Source: Syntrophaceae bacterium (lineage in GTDB: Bacteria > Desulfobacterota > Syntrophia > Syntrophales > Smithellaceae). From it: DNA of 48,748 bases. The stretch covers positions 1-48,748 of the forward strand of contig PLGI01000124.1 in NCBI GenBank assembly GCA_003139775.1, in the 5' to 3' direction. The translations under genes were made by a program, and so were the position numbers. Positions within the stretch are counted from its first letter, which is position 1, and the number at the start of each line of letters is the position of its first letter. The notes beneath the pieces were generated by a model. The model ran no database searches, had not been told where the DNA came from, and was given only the letters and a program-made list of their open reading frames with translations. This document shows, piece after piece, positions 17,305-24,656 of the stretch.

Positions 17305-17375
17305 CCAATTCCGAAAGCGAAGAGCAGCGGAATTGGTAAGTTGAACAATCCCGCGAAGCGGAGGGTATTATACCC
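17305..17375. repeat. Composite palindromic repeat, copy C
   Basis: A perfect 9-bp stem CCAATTCCG/CGGAATTGG (17305-17313 and 17328-17336) is followed by GTTGAACAATCCCGC. A short palindrome GGGTAT-T-ATACCC at 17363-17375 then overlaps the stop codon of the DUF5692 gene. The layout matches copies at 6623 and 15410. Confidence 0.55.
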
Positions 17376-18432
17376 GTGATTCTGCCATTGCTTTAATTTC
17401 CTTGTATTGACCAAGATCTATGTAAAGATCGCCTGTGTACGGATTGCGCTTTGTCTTGATAACTTTATATACCATGTAAAAGAATACGGCAATGTTAGAA
17501 AGTAAAGCAATCAAGCTTACAACGAATAATGCTGTTGTATCAGGTGTTGCAGATGCAACCGGGTACAAGCCTTCTTTGGTCAATACAATTCCTTTTGCCG
17601 CCGCCGCAATTTCGGCACTTGCGCTTGCCTGTACAGCGAATGAACCCTTATCGATGAACGCGGGGAATGTCTGAGCGAACATACACCAAAGAGCAAGTGT
17701 CTGGGCTCGATGTTGAAGCCAGGCACCCTTGCCGACTGTAAATGCGCAAAGCGTGGGAGCGAGCAACAATGCCAGTCCGCAGTACCATGCATGGCCCGGC
17801 AGGCAGTTGTATGTGTAGGCGAAGTTCCAGAGGTCATAAGCAATAATCCAGAACCAGAGCATATCCGGCCACAACATATCCTTGCTCTTGTCTTTGTCTG
17901 TCATTTTACGGACGCAGATTCCGAACCAGCCAGTTATGGTGATGGTGTTAAGTATACCGGCAATCCCGTTCATGTAGTTCCAGGAACCACCGATATAGTA
18001 TTCAATCTGGTTATTTAAATACTCAATTGAAGGAATTGAATAAGTTGCACCTACTTGAAAGTCACGCATAACAGCTTCGAGTATATTAATTGCAAGAATC
18101 AGCGGCGGAAAGCATAATGCCCATTTCTTTTCGCTTAATTTCCAAACTTTTCCGTCTTTGCCTGTACCGCGAAGGTGTCTGATGAACCAGAAACCGATAC
18201 ATCCGGCTGTTGATGAGTAAACCTTTGCCAGATGGAACCAATCCATATAAGCTGTATCACTCAATGTTGTAAGCCATAATATTGTAAGAACTATTGGCAA
18301 TACAACAAACATTGCAAAACCTGCCAATTTGAATCTACGGCCAACTTCATTAGATACAAACAATGCAACAAATGCTGCAATCCAAACAAGCCACACTAAA
18401 ACGGAACTAACGTCTGTACTGAATGTAAACAT
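17368..18432 (-). CDS. DUF5692 family membrane protein
   Basis: The 354-residue protein has about eight to nine transmembrane helices and matches the DUF5692 group. Recognisable segments are WFHLAKVYSSTAGCIGFWFI, GGSWNYMNGIAGILNTITI, DMLWPDMLWFWIIAYDLWNF and GKGAWLQHRAQTLALWCMF. A C-terminal segment has a cytosolic tail, KTKRNPYTGDLYIDLGQYKE. An earlier ATG at 18453 has no ribosome site, whereas the ATG at 18432 has TGGAG at 18441-18445. The family has no established function known to me. It sits alone between the flavodiiron gene and the indolepyruvate oxidoreductase operon. Confidence 0.75.
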   Translation of the reverse strand: MFTFSTDVSSVLVWLVWIAAFVALFVSNEVGRRFKLAGFAMFVVLPIVLTILWLTTLSDTAYMDWFHLAKVYSSTAGCIGFWFIRHLRGTGKDGKVWKLSEKKWALCFPPLILAINILEAVMRDFQVGATYSIPSIEYLNNQIEYYIGGSWNYMNGIAGILNTITITGWFGICVRKMTDKDKSKDMLWPDMLWFWIIAYDLWNFAYTYNCLPGHAWYCGLALLLAPTLCAFTVGKGAWLQHRAQTLALWCMFAQTFPAFIDKGSFAVQASASAEIAAAAKGIVLTKEGLYPVASATPDTTALFVVSLIALLSNIAVFFYMVYKVIKTKRNPYTGDLYIDLGQYKEIKAMAESRV

Positions 18433-18524
18433 ATTATTTGCTCCAGATGACATTAATTGTTTTTAATTGCAAAATTTAATTAATAATAACTTTCTTTTTC
18501 TTCGATGGAGTATAGGAGTCATGG

Positions 18525-18557
18525 TTTTGTGTGTCAAGAATAATCTTGACCACAAAA
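18525..18557. terminator. Hairpin after iorB, possible terminator
   Basis: GTCAAGA (18533-18539) and TCTTGAC (18544-18550) form a stem with a 4-base loop. An outer TTTTGT/ACAAAA pairing extends it with a small asymmetric internal loop. It lies about 60 bases past the iorB stop. The outer T and A runs could serve termination on either strand. Confidence 0.4.
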
Positions 18558-18611
18558 TGTGAGGCGTAATGCGGATGTTTTTCGTCCAGTGTAAATTGTA
18601 TTTATTACGGA

Positions 18612-19217
18612 TTAAAGCATTTTCGCACCAGCATCAAAAGCCGTCAAATTTATTTCGCATTTATCGGCAGACATGCTTTTCGTTATTTCTTTTTCAAAAG
18701 CTTGGCGGTTAATCGGCAGCAATGCCGTACCCGCCAGCGCTCCGATCATAACGATATTGCTTAAAACCGGATTGCCTAACTCAACTGCCACGGACGTGGC
18801 ATCAATTATCCAGTTTTTTGCCGCCAATTTTTCAAACATCATTTTAATTTCATCCAAAGATGGATAAGTAAAATCGCCGGTTATGACCCCCATGGGATAA
18901 ACCACTCTGGAATTTGATAAAACCGCGATATCTGGATTGCCGTATTTTACCAAAACTCTCAGCGCCTCCACCGGCTCCAGTGCGATGATAATGTCCGCCC
19001 TGCCCTGCGGAATTTGCGGACTTAAAACGGAAGTGGATGATACACGCAAATGACTCATAACCGACCCACCACGCTGGGACATGCCGAAGGTTTCGCCAAT
19101 CGTAACGATGAAGCCCGCGTTAACGAGCATTCCGGCCAGCACGCGCGAAGCTAGGACATTGCCCTGCCCGCCAACTCCAGTAATGATCAAGTTCATCGGA
19201 TCTTTCGCTAAAGACAT
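18612..19217 (-). CDS. iorB: Indolepyruvate ferredoxin oxidoreductase, beta subunit
   Basis: The 201-residue protein is the gamma-domain type subunit of the 2-oxoacid:ferredoxin oxidoreductase family. It shows NLIITGVGGQGNVLASRVL near its N terminus and GETFGMSQRGGSVMSHLR, both typical of IorB. With IorA it converts aryl pyruvates and CoA to aryl-acetyl-CoA, CO2 and reduced ferredoxin. The open frame extends into iorA, but the ATG at 19217 follows the iorA stop by 2 bases and has GAAGGA at the right distance. It is the last gene of a three-gene operon. Confidence 0.93.
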   Translation of the reverse strand: MSLAKDPMNLIITGVGGQGNVLASRVLAGMLVNAGFIVTIGETFGMSQRGGSVMSHLRVSSTSVLSPQIPQGRADIIIALEPVEALRVLVKYGNPDIAVLSNSRVVYPMGVITGDFTYPSLDEIKMMFEKLAAKNWIIDATSVAVELGNPVLSNIVMIGALAGTALLPINRQAFEKEITKSMSADKCEINLTAFDAGAKML

Positions 19218-19219
19218 CT

Positions 19220-21163
19220 TCATCCTTCCGCCGCCTCCGTTCTTGTTATCGCTTTTTGCGGACAAATCGAATAACAGACGCCGCAGCCGGCGCAAATGAC
19301 TTCATCAATTAATGCTTTCTTTTTTGTCCGATCCCAGGTCAGCGCCGGACAACGGAAAATGCGCGTGCATAAACGGTTGCAGCCGCAGTTATCGCCAAGG
19401 CAGAGTTCTTCGTTAACTTTCATCTGGTATTGTTTCTTGCCCTTCTTTTCTGGGCTCAAAGCGCATATCTGTCTCATTATCAGCACTTTTAATGACCCAC
19501 GCTCCGCCATAAAAGATGTCAGAATTTTGCTTGTCCCTGCTAAATCGAAGGGATCACTTATTGCAACTTTCGCCCCGATTGCTTCACAAATTTTAGCGAT
19601 ATCAACGGCGGGAACAGCTTCACCCATTGTGCTTATAGCTAAACCGGGATGAGGTTGAAATCCGGTCATTGCCGTTCCGGCGTTATCCAGAACGATAAAG
19701 ATAATATCCGCCCGGTTATGCCGGGCGTTGATTAGCGCCGGAATTACCGCGTGATAAAAAGTGGAATCGCCGCAAACCGCCAGAACTGGTTTATCCAAAC
19801 CGAAAGCGGCAAGTTTGGCAAACCCGCTGGCCAGGCCTGTGCCCGAACCCATGGAATGAAGCGTACGCACTGTATGGAAACCGATCGCCGGGAAAAGCGC
19901 CGCCATCGCGTAACAACCGATATCGCCGCAGACAATGCCTTCACGGCCATCCAGTTTCAGCGCCGTGTTAATGTTCCAAAAAGATGCTCTGTGTGGACAA
20001 CCGGGGCAAAATGTCTGCTCCCGCGGCGGAACTAACGGCGCAACTTTTTGTATTTCCTTTGTATAAGCGGCGGGTATTGATTTAACTTTGACTTTCATTA
20101 TCCTGCCCAAAGCGGCGGCAACAATATCCGGATTCAACTCGCCGACAGAAGGCAGTGTTCCATCCATTTTACCGTAAAAAGTTTTGATGCCGGTTTCTTT
20201 GAGCATGTCCATCGCGGCGACTTTGATATTTTCCTCGAGAAACGGTAGGACCTCTTCCACAATCATAATCTTATCGGTCAGGTGCAGATATTTTTTCAGA
20301 AGTTTCACCGGCAGAGGCCAGGTACAGCTGAGTTTTAAAATTCCGATTTGCTTTTGCAGGCCCAGCATCTCTATCGCTTCCCTGCTATAAAGGAAACAGG
20401 CGCTGCTGGTGATGATCAGAAGTTCCGGACGCTTGGGGCCTGAGTAACTGTTGAAAGGACTCTTTTCAAAAAGTTCAGCCGCGGTTTGCAATTTTTTCTG
20501 TTGAAGACCGTGTTTGATAACAACCGGCGTGCTGACTACCGGCCCTCTTAGAGTGTCCATAAATGATCCATCGGAAACAAAGCGGGCTGTTCTTGATTTT
20601 TCCGGCAGTCTGCCGCAGATAACGTTGCCGCTGGCATGAGACATGCGCGTCACCGAACGCAAAATGACAACATTTCTTATTTTCTCTGATAATTCAAACG
20701 CCCACTTGGTCAGATCCTTGGCTTCCTGAAAATTGGCCGGCTCCAGTAGCGGCACTTCCAACATGCGCGCGAAATACCGCGATTCCCCCTCATTGACACT
20801 CGATAGTGCGCCGGGGTCTTCACACTCAACAAGAACTATTCCGCCGCGCGTTCCCGAAGAGGCCAGATGCAAAAGAAAATCGGAAGCGACATTGACGCCA
20901 TTTTGCTTCATCACGCACATCGAACGCAAACTGGAAAAAGACGCGGCGGCGGCTACTTCCAGAGCCACCTTTTCGTTCGTTGACCATTCCACGTAAAGGT
21001 TTCTTTCTAGAGCAACCTCGGCCAGGCATTCAATTACTTCTGATGAAGGCGTGCCGGGATAACCGGTGGCAACACTAACGCCCGCCTCCAGCGCGCCACG
21101 CGCGATGGCTTCATTGCCCATCAATAAAACTTCTGCTTTAGCTGAACTAAGTAATTTAGACAC
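19220..21163 (-). CDS. iorA: Indolepyruvate ferredoxin oxidoreductase, alpha subunit
   Basis: This 647-residue subunit carries the thiamine diphosphate and iron-sulfur sites. The N-terminal pyrimidine-binding half has GNEAIARGALEAGV and GYPGTPSSEV. The thiamine-diphosphate domain (about 390-570) has CPGCPHRASFW, GDIGCYAM and the metal motif GDSTFYH, followed by DNAGTAMTGFQPHPG. The C terminus has two iron-sulfur motifs, CGCNRLCTRIFRCPAL and CAGCGVCYSICP. A GTG start at 21163 is preceded by AGGT. It begins 4 bases after the FrhB-like gene and couples to iorB. It acts in anaerobic degradation, or reductive synthesis, of aromatic amino acids. Confidence 0.95.
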   Translation of the reverse strand: MSKLLSSAKAEVLLMGNEAIARGALEAGVSVATGYPGTPSSEVIECLAEVALERNLYVEWSTNEKVALEVAAAASFSSLRSMCVMKQNGVNVASDFLLHLASSGTRGGIVLVECEDPGALSSVNEGESRYFARMLEVPLLEPANFQEAKDLTKWAFELSEKIRNVVILRSVTRMSHASGNVICGRLPEKSRTARFVSDGSFMDTLRGPVVSTPVVIKHGLQQKKLQTAAELFEKSPFNSYSGPKRPELLIITSSACFLYSREAIEMLGLQKQIGILKLSCTWPLPVKLLKKYLHLTDKIMIVEEVLPFLEENIKVAAMDMLKETGIKTFYGKMDGTLPSVGELNPDIVAAALGRIMKVKVKSIPAAYTKEIQKVAPLVPPREQTFCPGCPHRASFWNINTALKLDGREGIVCGDIGCYAMAALFPAIGFHTVRTLHSMGSGTGLASGFAKLAAFGLDKPVLAVCGDSTFYHAVIPALINARHNRADIIFIVLDNAGTAMTGFQPHPGLAISTMGEAVPAVDIAKICEAIGAKVAISDPFDLAGTSKILTSFMAERGSLKVLIMRQICALSPEKKGKKQYQMKVNEELCLGDNCGCNRLCTRIFRCPALTWDRTKKKALIDEVICAGCGVCYSICPQKAITRTEAAEG

Positions 21164-21167
21164 GACG

Positions 21168-22343
21168 TTACCTGTTTTTTTTATTGGAAACTTTCTTTGT
21201 TAAATATTTTTGCACTACCGGATCACGGCTGTCTAAATACAACAGTTTTTTTACCGAACCGCTTTTCCGAATAATATTTTTCAGTGCTTGCTTTTTCTTA
21301 TTTGCGGCCGCATCTTTCAGTTCTTTTAAACTCTCCGCCGAGGCTTCCCGAACTTCCAAAGTACCTCTTTTTACGGCAAGCTCGACCAATTCCCTGCCCT
21401 TCGCCGTTCGCACAATCAACTGATTCCAGTGCCGCACTTCTTCCCAATTACCGGCAAAACGAGCTGAGCCGACTGAAACATCAGCATATTCCGCCGTGCT
21501 GTCCATGCAATAAAGACATGTTTCCCTGATACAGTCCTGTACTTCGTCAAAGGGAATGGATTTCGCGTCATTATTTGTGTAAAGCTCCAGAACATTTTTC
21601 CCCGCCGGAACATCCATCCCTGTGATCGATTCCAGAGCAATATTTTTTTCAATCAGCAACTTTGTATATTTTTCTGCCGATAGTGTCCAGCCGCAGTACA
21701 AACCAACAACCAATTTCAGTTGATCGATTTTGGCGGTATCTTCTTTCACTAACTTCATCTTGGCCAACGCCAACGCCTGACAGGGAGTCGCCACGACTCC
21801 TATATTCCCTTTATCATCCGTGACCAATTGATTAAAAGCCGCAATCGTGGGCGACACGGTAAATTTGCTGCCTGCATTTTTTCGTAAAGTTACTCTATCA
21901 TTCACGATAGCGCCATTTTGCATAAATTCCTGATTGCGGGAAGAGACGATGGCGGAATCAATCAGACCTTCGGCTAACGCTAGTTCCATCAATGCTGTTA
22001 CCGTTGCCCCGTGCTGGGCAATTTTGCGCAACGCTGGATCAACAGCCTGAGAAAAATAATAACCTTTCACAGCGCCGATTTCCGGCGTAAGGTCATCTGG
22101 TTCAAAAAGAAGCTCTCTTAACGCGGCAAGATCAGTCTCGGTTCTGGGACAAAAAGTATAACATTTGCCGTATTCAAGATCACAGTGATGTAACTGCACC
22201 GTCCGGTCATGGTATATAACCTGATAAGGACAAAGGCCTACGCAGGCGCCGCAACCAGTGCACAATCCTTCTTCCAGCACGTATTTTTTCAGAAATTTCT
22301 GGTTGTTTGCTCTAACTCTCAAACCTATTTCCATTCTCATCAT
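21168..22343 (-). CDS. FrhB/FdhB-like iron-sulfur flavoprotein
   Basis: The 391-residue protein belongs to the coenzyme F420 hydrogenase/dehydrogenase beta-subunit family. The N terminus has a [4Fe-4S] motif CTGCGACVGLCPYQ and a second cysteine group CDLEYGKCYTFCP. The FrhB C-terminal domain shows VGLYCGWTLSAEKYTKLL, a central CIRETCLYCMD cluster and SVGSARFAG. Members bind FAD and move electrons between ferredoxin and another carrier. It is the first gene of the iorA-iorB operon, 4 bases before iorA, so it probably oxidises or reduces the ferredoxin used by that enzyme. F420 itself need not be the carrier in this lineage. Two or three closely spaced ATGs make the exact start uncertain. Confidence 0.88.
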   Translation of the reverse strand: MMRMEIGLRVRANNQKFLKKYVLEEGLCTGCGACVGLCPYQVIYHDRTVQLHHCDLEYGKCYTFCPRTETDLAALRELLFEPDDLTPEIGAVKGYYFSQAVDPALRKIAQHGATVTALMELALAEGLIDSAIVSSRNQEFMQNGAIVNDRVTLRKNAGSKFTVSPTIAAFNQLVTDDKGNIGVVATPCQALALAKMKLVKEDTAKIDQLKLVVGLYCGWTLSAEKYTKLLIEKNIALESITGMDVPAGKNVLELYTNNDAKSIPFDEVQDCIRETCLYCMDSTAEYADVSVGSARFAGNWEEVRHWNQLIVRTAKGRELVELAVKRGTLEVREASAESLKELKDAAANKKKQALKNIIRKSGSVKKLLYLDSRDPVVQKYLTKKVSNKKNR

Positions 22344-22696
22344 TATAGAATTGCGCTTTTATATCCCATCATGATTATTGAGGCAAGAAAATCATCATAC
22401 CAAACCGCTTTCATTTACCATTAAATAAAGCGGTGCAACATGCAATTCGGTATAATTAGCCTACGAAATACAGTTTTTGATAGCGATTTTCGATAAGATT
22501 GTAAAGAAAAAAACGAGAAATTTCATCAAAAGTAAATAGAAAATGATTGCAGACGCAAGATATTTAACTTAATAGAAATATTTAGTTTTTTTTAAGATAA
22601 TCGGGGAACTGATTTGCTATTTTATGCAAGTATTTTATTACGGCTGTTGACATCCGCTTGTTCTTGTATTATGTAGCCCCAGGTAAAAATGAATAT
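22344..22696. other. 353-base gap with a palindrome and the tRNA promoter region
   Basis: No gene is seen. ATACCAAACCGCTTTCA at 22397-22413 contains the left arm of an 8-bp stem ACCGCTTT/AAAGCGGT (22404-22434), and GGTATAA follows at 22449-22455. This resembles the palindromic element at 46285-46343. The remaining part is A+T-rich and should hold the promoters for the FrhB-iorAB operon (minus strand) and for the tRNA (plus strand). Confidence 0.45.
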
Positions 22697-22772
22697 TCCC
22701 CAGTAGCTCAGTCGGTAGAGCGGCTGGCTGTTAACCAGCATGTCCGTGGTTCGAGTCCGCGCTGGGGAGCCA
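22697..22772 (+). tRNA. tRNA-Asn (anticodon GTT)
   Basis: The 76-base tRNA folds completely: acceptor TCCCCAG/CTGGGGA with discriminator G, D stem GCTC/GAGC, anticodon stem GCTGG/CCAGC around loop CTGTTAA with anticodon GTT, variable ATGTC, T stem CGTGG/CCGCG with loop TTCGAGT. CCA is encoded. Its 3' end is the attachment site of the following island. Confidence 0.97.
22750..22766 (+). mobile_element. attL: tRNA-Asn 3' end direct repeat
   Basis: TTCGAGTCCGCGCTGGG inside the tRNA T loop and acceptor stem is repeated exactly at 27805-27821. Direct repeats of a tRNA 3' end flanking foreign genes mark site-specific integration. Confidence 0.85.
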
Positions 22773-22804
22773 GAACACAATCCTAGGTCATCCTAGGAAA
22801 TACA

Positions 22805-22832
22805 AAAACCCGTTAGAAATAGCGGGTTTTTT
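22805..22832 (+). terminator. Rho-independent terminator after tRNA-Asn
   Basis: AAAACCCG (22805-22812) pairs with CGGGTTTT (22823-22830), and the T run continues to 22832. It lies 33 bases after the tRNA and inside the island. Confidence 0.85.
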
Positions 22833-23336
22833 ATTGCTTTTTGTCCAAAGACGTGTTATAAGGTTTTATAAAATCTATAAAGTTTGGGGGCTGATTTATA
22901 GATTCAAAAACATATCGAAGGGTGCATCTATAGGTATCGCTATACAGGATCGTTTTTCAATTACGTTTATCGGACACTTGAGTATGCTGCCAGAGGCATC
23001 CGGCCTTTCTATTTATATTCCCTGGACGAACCGCTAATGAATGAGACCAACAAACGATGGATAGAAGCTGTGATCAAAGATCCTGAAAGTGGCGATATTG
23101 GTCTCTGTAGAGACATATTTTCAACATCATGCTTTTAGTAATTCAATTATATGCTTAAATCGTATTGAAGATGTGTATTTATTGTTTGCATAAAGTGACG
23201 TATAGTGTTTGTTTATGCACACAATAGATACAAATGGAAGCGTTGTACTTGATGATGTTATAAATCAAACGGGACAGTTACAATTATCACCAATTGAAAA
23301 TCGGCGAACAGATGTTCTCCATTTCACTGGCTCGAT
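22833..23336. other. 504-base stretch without an intact gene
   Basis: Between the tRNA terminator and the Fic gene stop I see only one decayed-looking open frame (22902-23138). The rest is A+T-rich with no recognisable site. This is where an integrase would be expected in a complete island of this type, and none can be read in any frame. Confidence 0.6.
22902..23138 (+). pseudogene. Possible 3' fragment of an unidentified gene
   Basis: A frame open between stops (78 codons) has no start codon near its beginning but reads like real protein: YTGSFFNYVYRTLEYAARG, then RPFYLYSLDEPLMNET and KRWIEAVIKDPE. I do not recognise the family. It may be the tail of an island gene that lost its 5' part. 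The overlapping frame 22834-23037 has low-complexity, unlikely composition. Coding evidence is composition only. Confidence 0.3.
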
Positions 23337-24455
23337 TCACATCTCCCCCCAATTCAACTCATAGCTTGCATTCCTTCCTCTGCCGGGATTCTGTTTAATG
23401 ATCCCCAGTTTCATAAGGTGATCTATCTCCCTGAAGGCTGTGGCTCTGCTGACTTTGGCAAGAGAAACATATTTTTTAGTCGTAAGTCCACCTGTAAAAC
23501 CGCCCTTTCCTGCATCCAGCAGCCGGTTTATGACTTTACGCTGCCGCTCCGTTAGCGAATCTTCCGAATGTGATTTCCAGAATGAGGCCTTATTTAGGAC
23601 TATCGCCAACATTCCTTCAGAACTCTTGATGGCCCTGCAGAAACAGCCAAGAAACCAATTTAGCCAATCAGTAATGTCGCCATTATGCTTCTGGCAGTGT
23701 TCAAGAACATTATAATAGGCATTCCGCTCTGCCATAATCTGAGAAGAAAGACTATAATACCGGATCGATTGCCGATCATCCTGGGACAGGGCCATATCGG
23801 TCAAGGCTCTGGCAATCCGGCCGTTGCCATCCTCGAATGGATGTATGGTCACAAGCCAAAATTGAGCAATGGCCGCCCGCAACAATCCTTCCACATTGCC
23901 CCTGCTCATCTTCCACCATTCAAGAAACCTGCCTATTTCCACGGGTATACGATCAGAGGGAGGAGCTTCAAAGTGAATATTTTCATGGCCGATGGGACCG
24001 GATACAACGCGCATGGGCTTATCTCCCCGCCATTTACCTACTTTGATTTTGTGGATACCCGAATAGCCAGTCGGAAAAAGTGCAGCTTGCCAGCCGAAGA
24101 GACGTTTTTGTGTAAGAGGCTCATCATGATTTTTTGTGGCGTCAAGGAGAATAGAGACGAGTCCGTCGATATAACGGTCAACTCTAAGTCCCGCAGAAGG
24201 GAGCCCGAGCTTTCTTGCCACCGACGATCTAACGGTCTGAACGTTGAGGCTTTCTCCTTCGATTAATGCAGTTTTTAAGGTCTCCTCCGTTAATATTTCA
24301 ATCTGTGCCTGGTTTTCGAGTGTAAATCCAAGATCGGCTACTTTACTCAAGAGTTTTCCTTGCAGCAACCGGCATTCTCCAAGCGTAAGAAGAATGTCTT
24401 CGTTCTTCCATCTAAAGTGAGTCCAATCTGGACGCTCCCATAAATACTGAGTCAT
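23337..24455 (-). CDS. Fic family protein (DUF4172-Fic-winged helix)
   Basis: This 372-residue protein is a probable AMP-transferase that modifies a hydroxyl on a target protein. Residues 1-85 are DUF4172 (YLWERPDWTHFRW) and carry the inhibitory helix motif TALIEG at 62-67, whose glutamate E66 blocks ATP in self-inhibited Fic enzymes. The Fic core has HPFEDGNGR at 205-213 with catalytic H205. The C-terminal 70 residues form a winged helix (LTTKKYVSLAKVSRATAFREI), probably DNA-binding. All catalytic residues are present. Its promoter overlaps GCTTCAT boxes, which fits autoregulation. No separate antitoxin gene is adjacent, as expected when the inhibitory helix is built in. It is the minus-strand gene of the tRNA-Asn island. 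Confidence 0.92.
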   Translation of the reverse strand: MTQYLWERPDWTHFRWKNEDILLTLGECRLLQGKLLSKVADLGFTLENQAQIEILTEETLKTALIEGESLNVQTVRSSVARKLGLPSAGLRVDRYIDGLVSILLDATKNHDEPLTQKRLFGWQAALFPTGYSGIHKIKVGKWRGDKPMRVVSGPIGHENIHFEAPPSDRIPVEIGRFLEWWKMSRGNVEGLLRAAIAQFWLVTIHPFEDGNGRIARALTDMALSQDDRQSIRYYSLSSQIMAERNAYYNVLEHCQKHNGDITDWLNWFLGCFCRAIKSSEGMLAIVLNKASFWKSHSEDSLTERQRKVINRLLDAGKGGFTGGLTTKKYVSLAKVSRATAFREIDHLMKLGIIKQNPGRGRNASYELNWGEM

Positions 24456-24470
24456 TTGTCACCTTTTATT

Positions 24471-24516
24471 GCTTCATATTATGAAGCGATTATATTCTTT
24501 TTTCGCTTCATGTCAA
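24471..24516 (-). promoter_or_regulatory. Promoter and operator of the Fic gene
   Basis: Read on the minus strand, a consensus TTGACA (24516-24511) and TATAAT (24494-24489) are 16 bases apart, directed at the Fic start 34 bases further on. A perfect 17-base palindrome GCTTCATA-T-TATGAAGC (24471-24487) covers the expected transcription start. A third GCTTCAT box (24505-24511) abuts the -35 box, making ATGAAGCGA/TCGCTTCAT a second inverted pair around the -10. Such placement would block polymerase when a repressor is bound. Confidence 0.75.
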
Positions 24517-24656
24517 GTCAATCTTAGTTGATGAAATACCGTGTATAGTGCGTCCAGAGTTCGCAGTAGGATATGATTTATATTGCACATCAATAGGGAA
24601 TGGAATAGGTGAAGACAATATAATTGCTTTATTGGAAGGCGAGAAGAGAAATAATT

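Noticed and set aside
22834-23037. 67-codon plus-strand frame after the tRNA terminator
   Set aside because: It overlaps the more protein-like frame at 22902-23138, lacks a ribosome site, and begins directly after the terminator.
23440-24266. Plus-strand frames opposite the Fic gene (up to 193 codons)
   Set aside because: They are antisense shadows. The minus strand shows complete Fic motifs.
23337-24455. Fic gene as half of a FicT/FicA type toxin-antitoxin pair
   Set aside because: No small antitoxin frame lies upstream, and the inhibitory TALIEG motif is inside the same chain.
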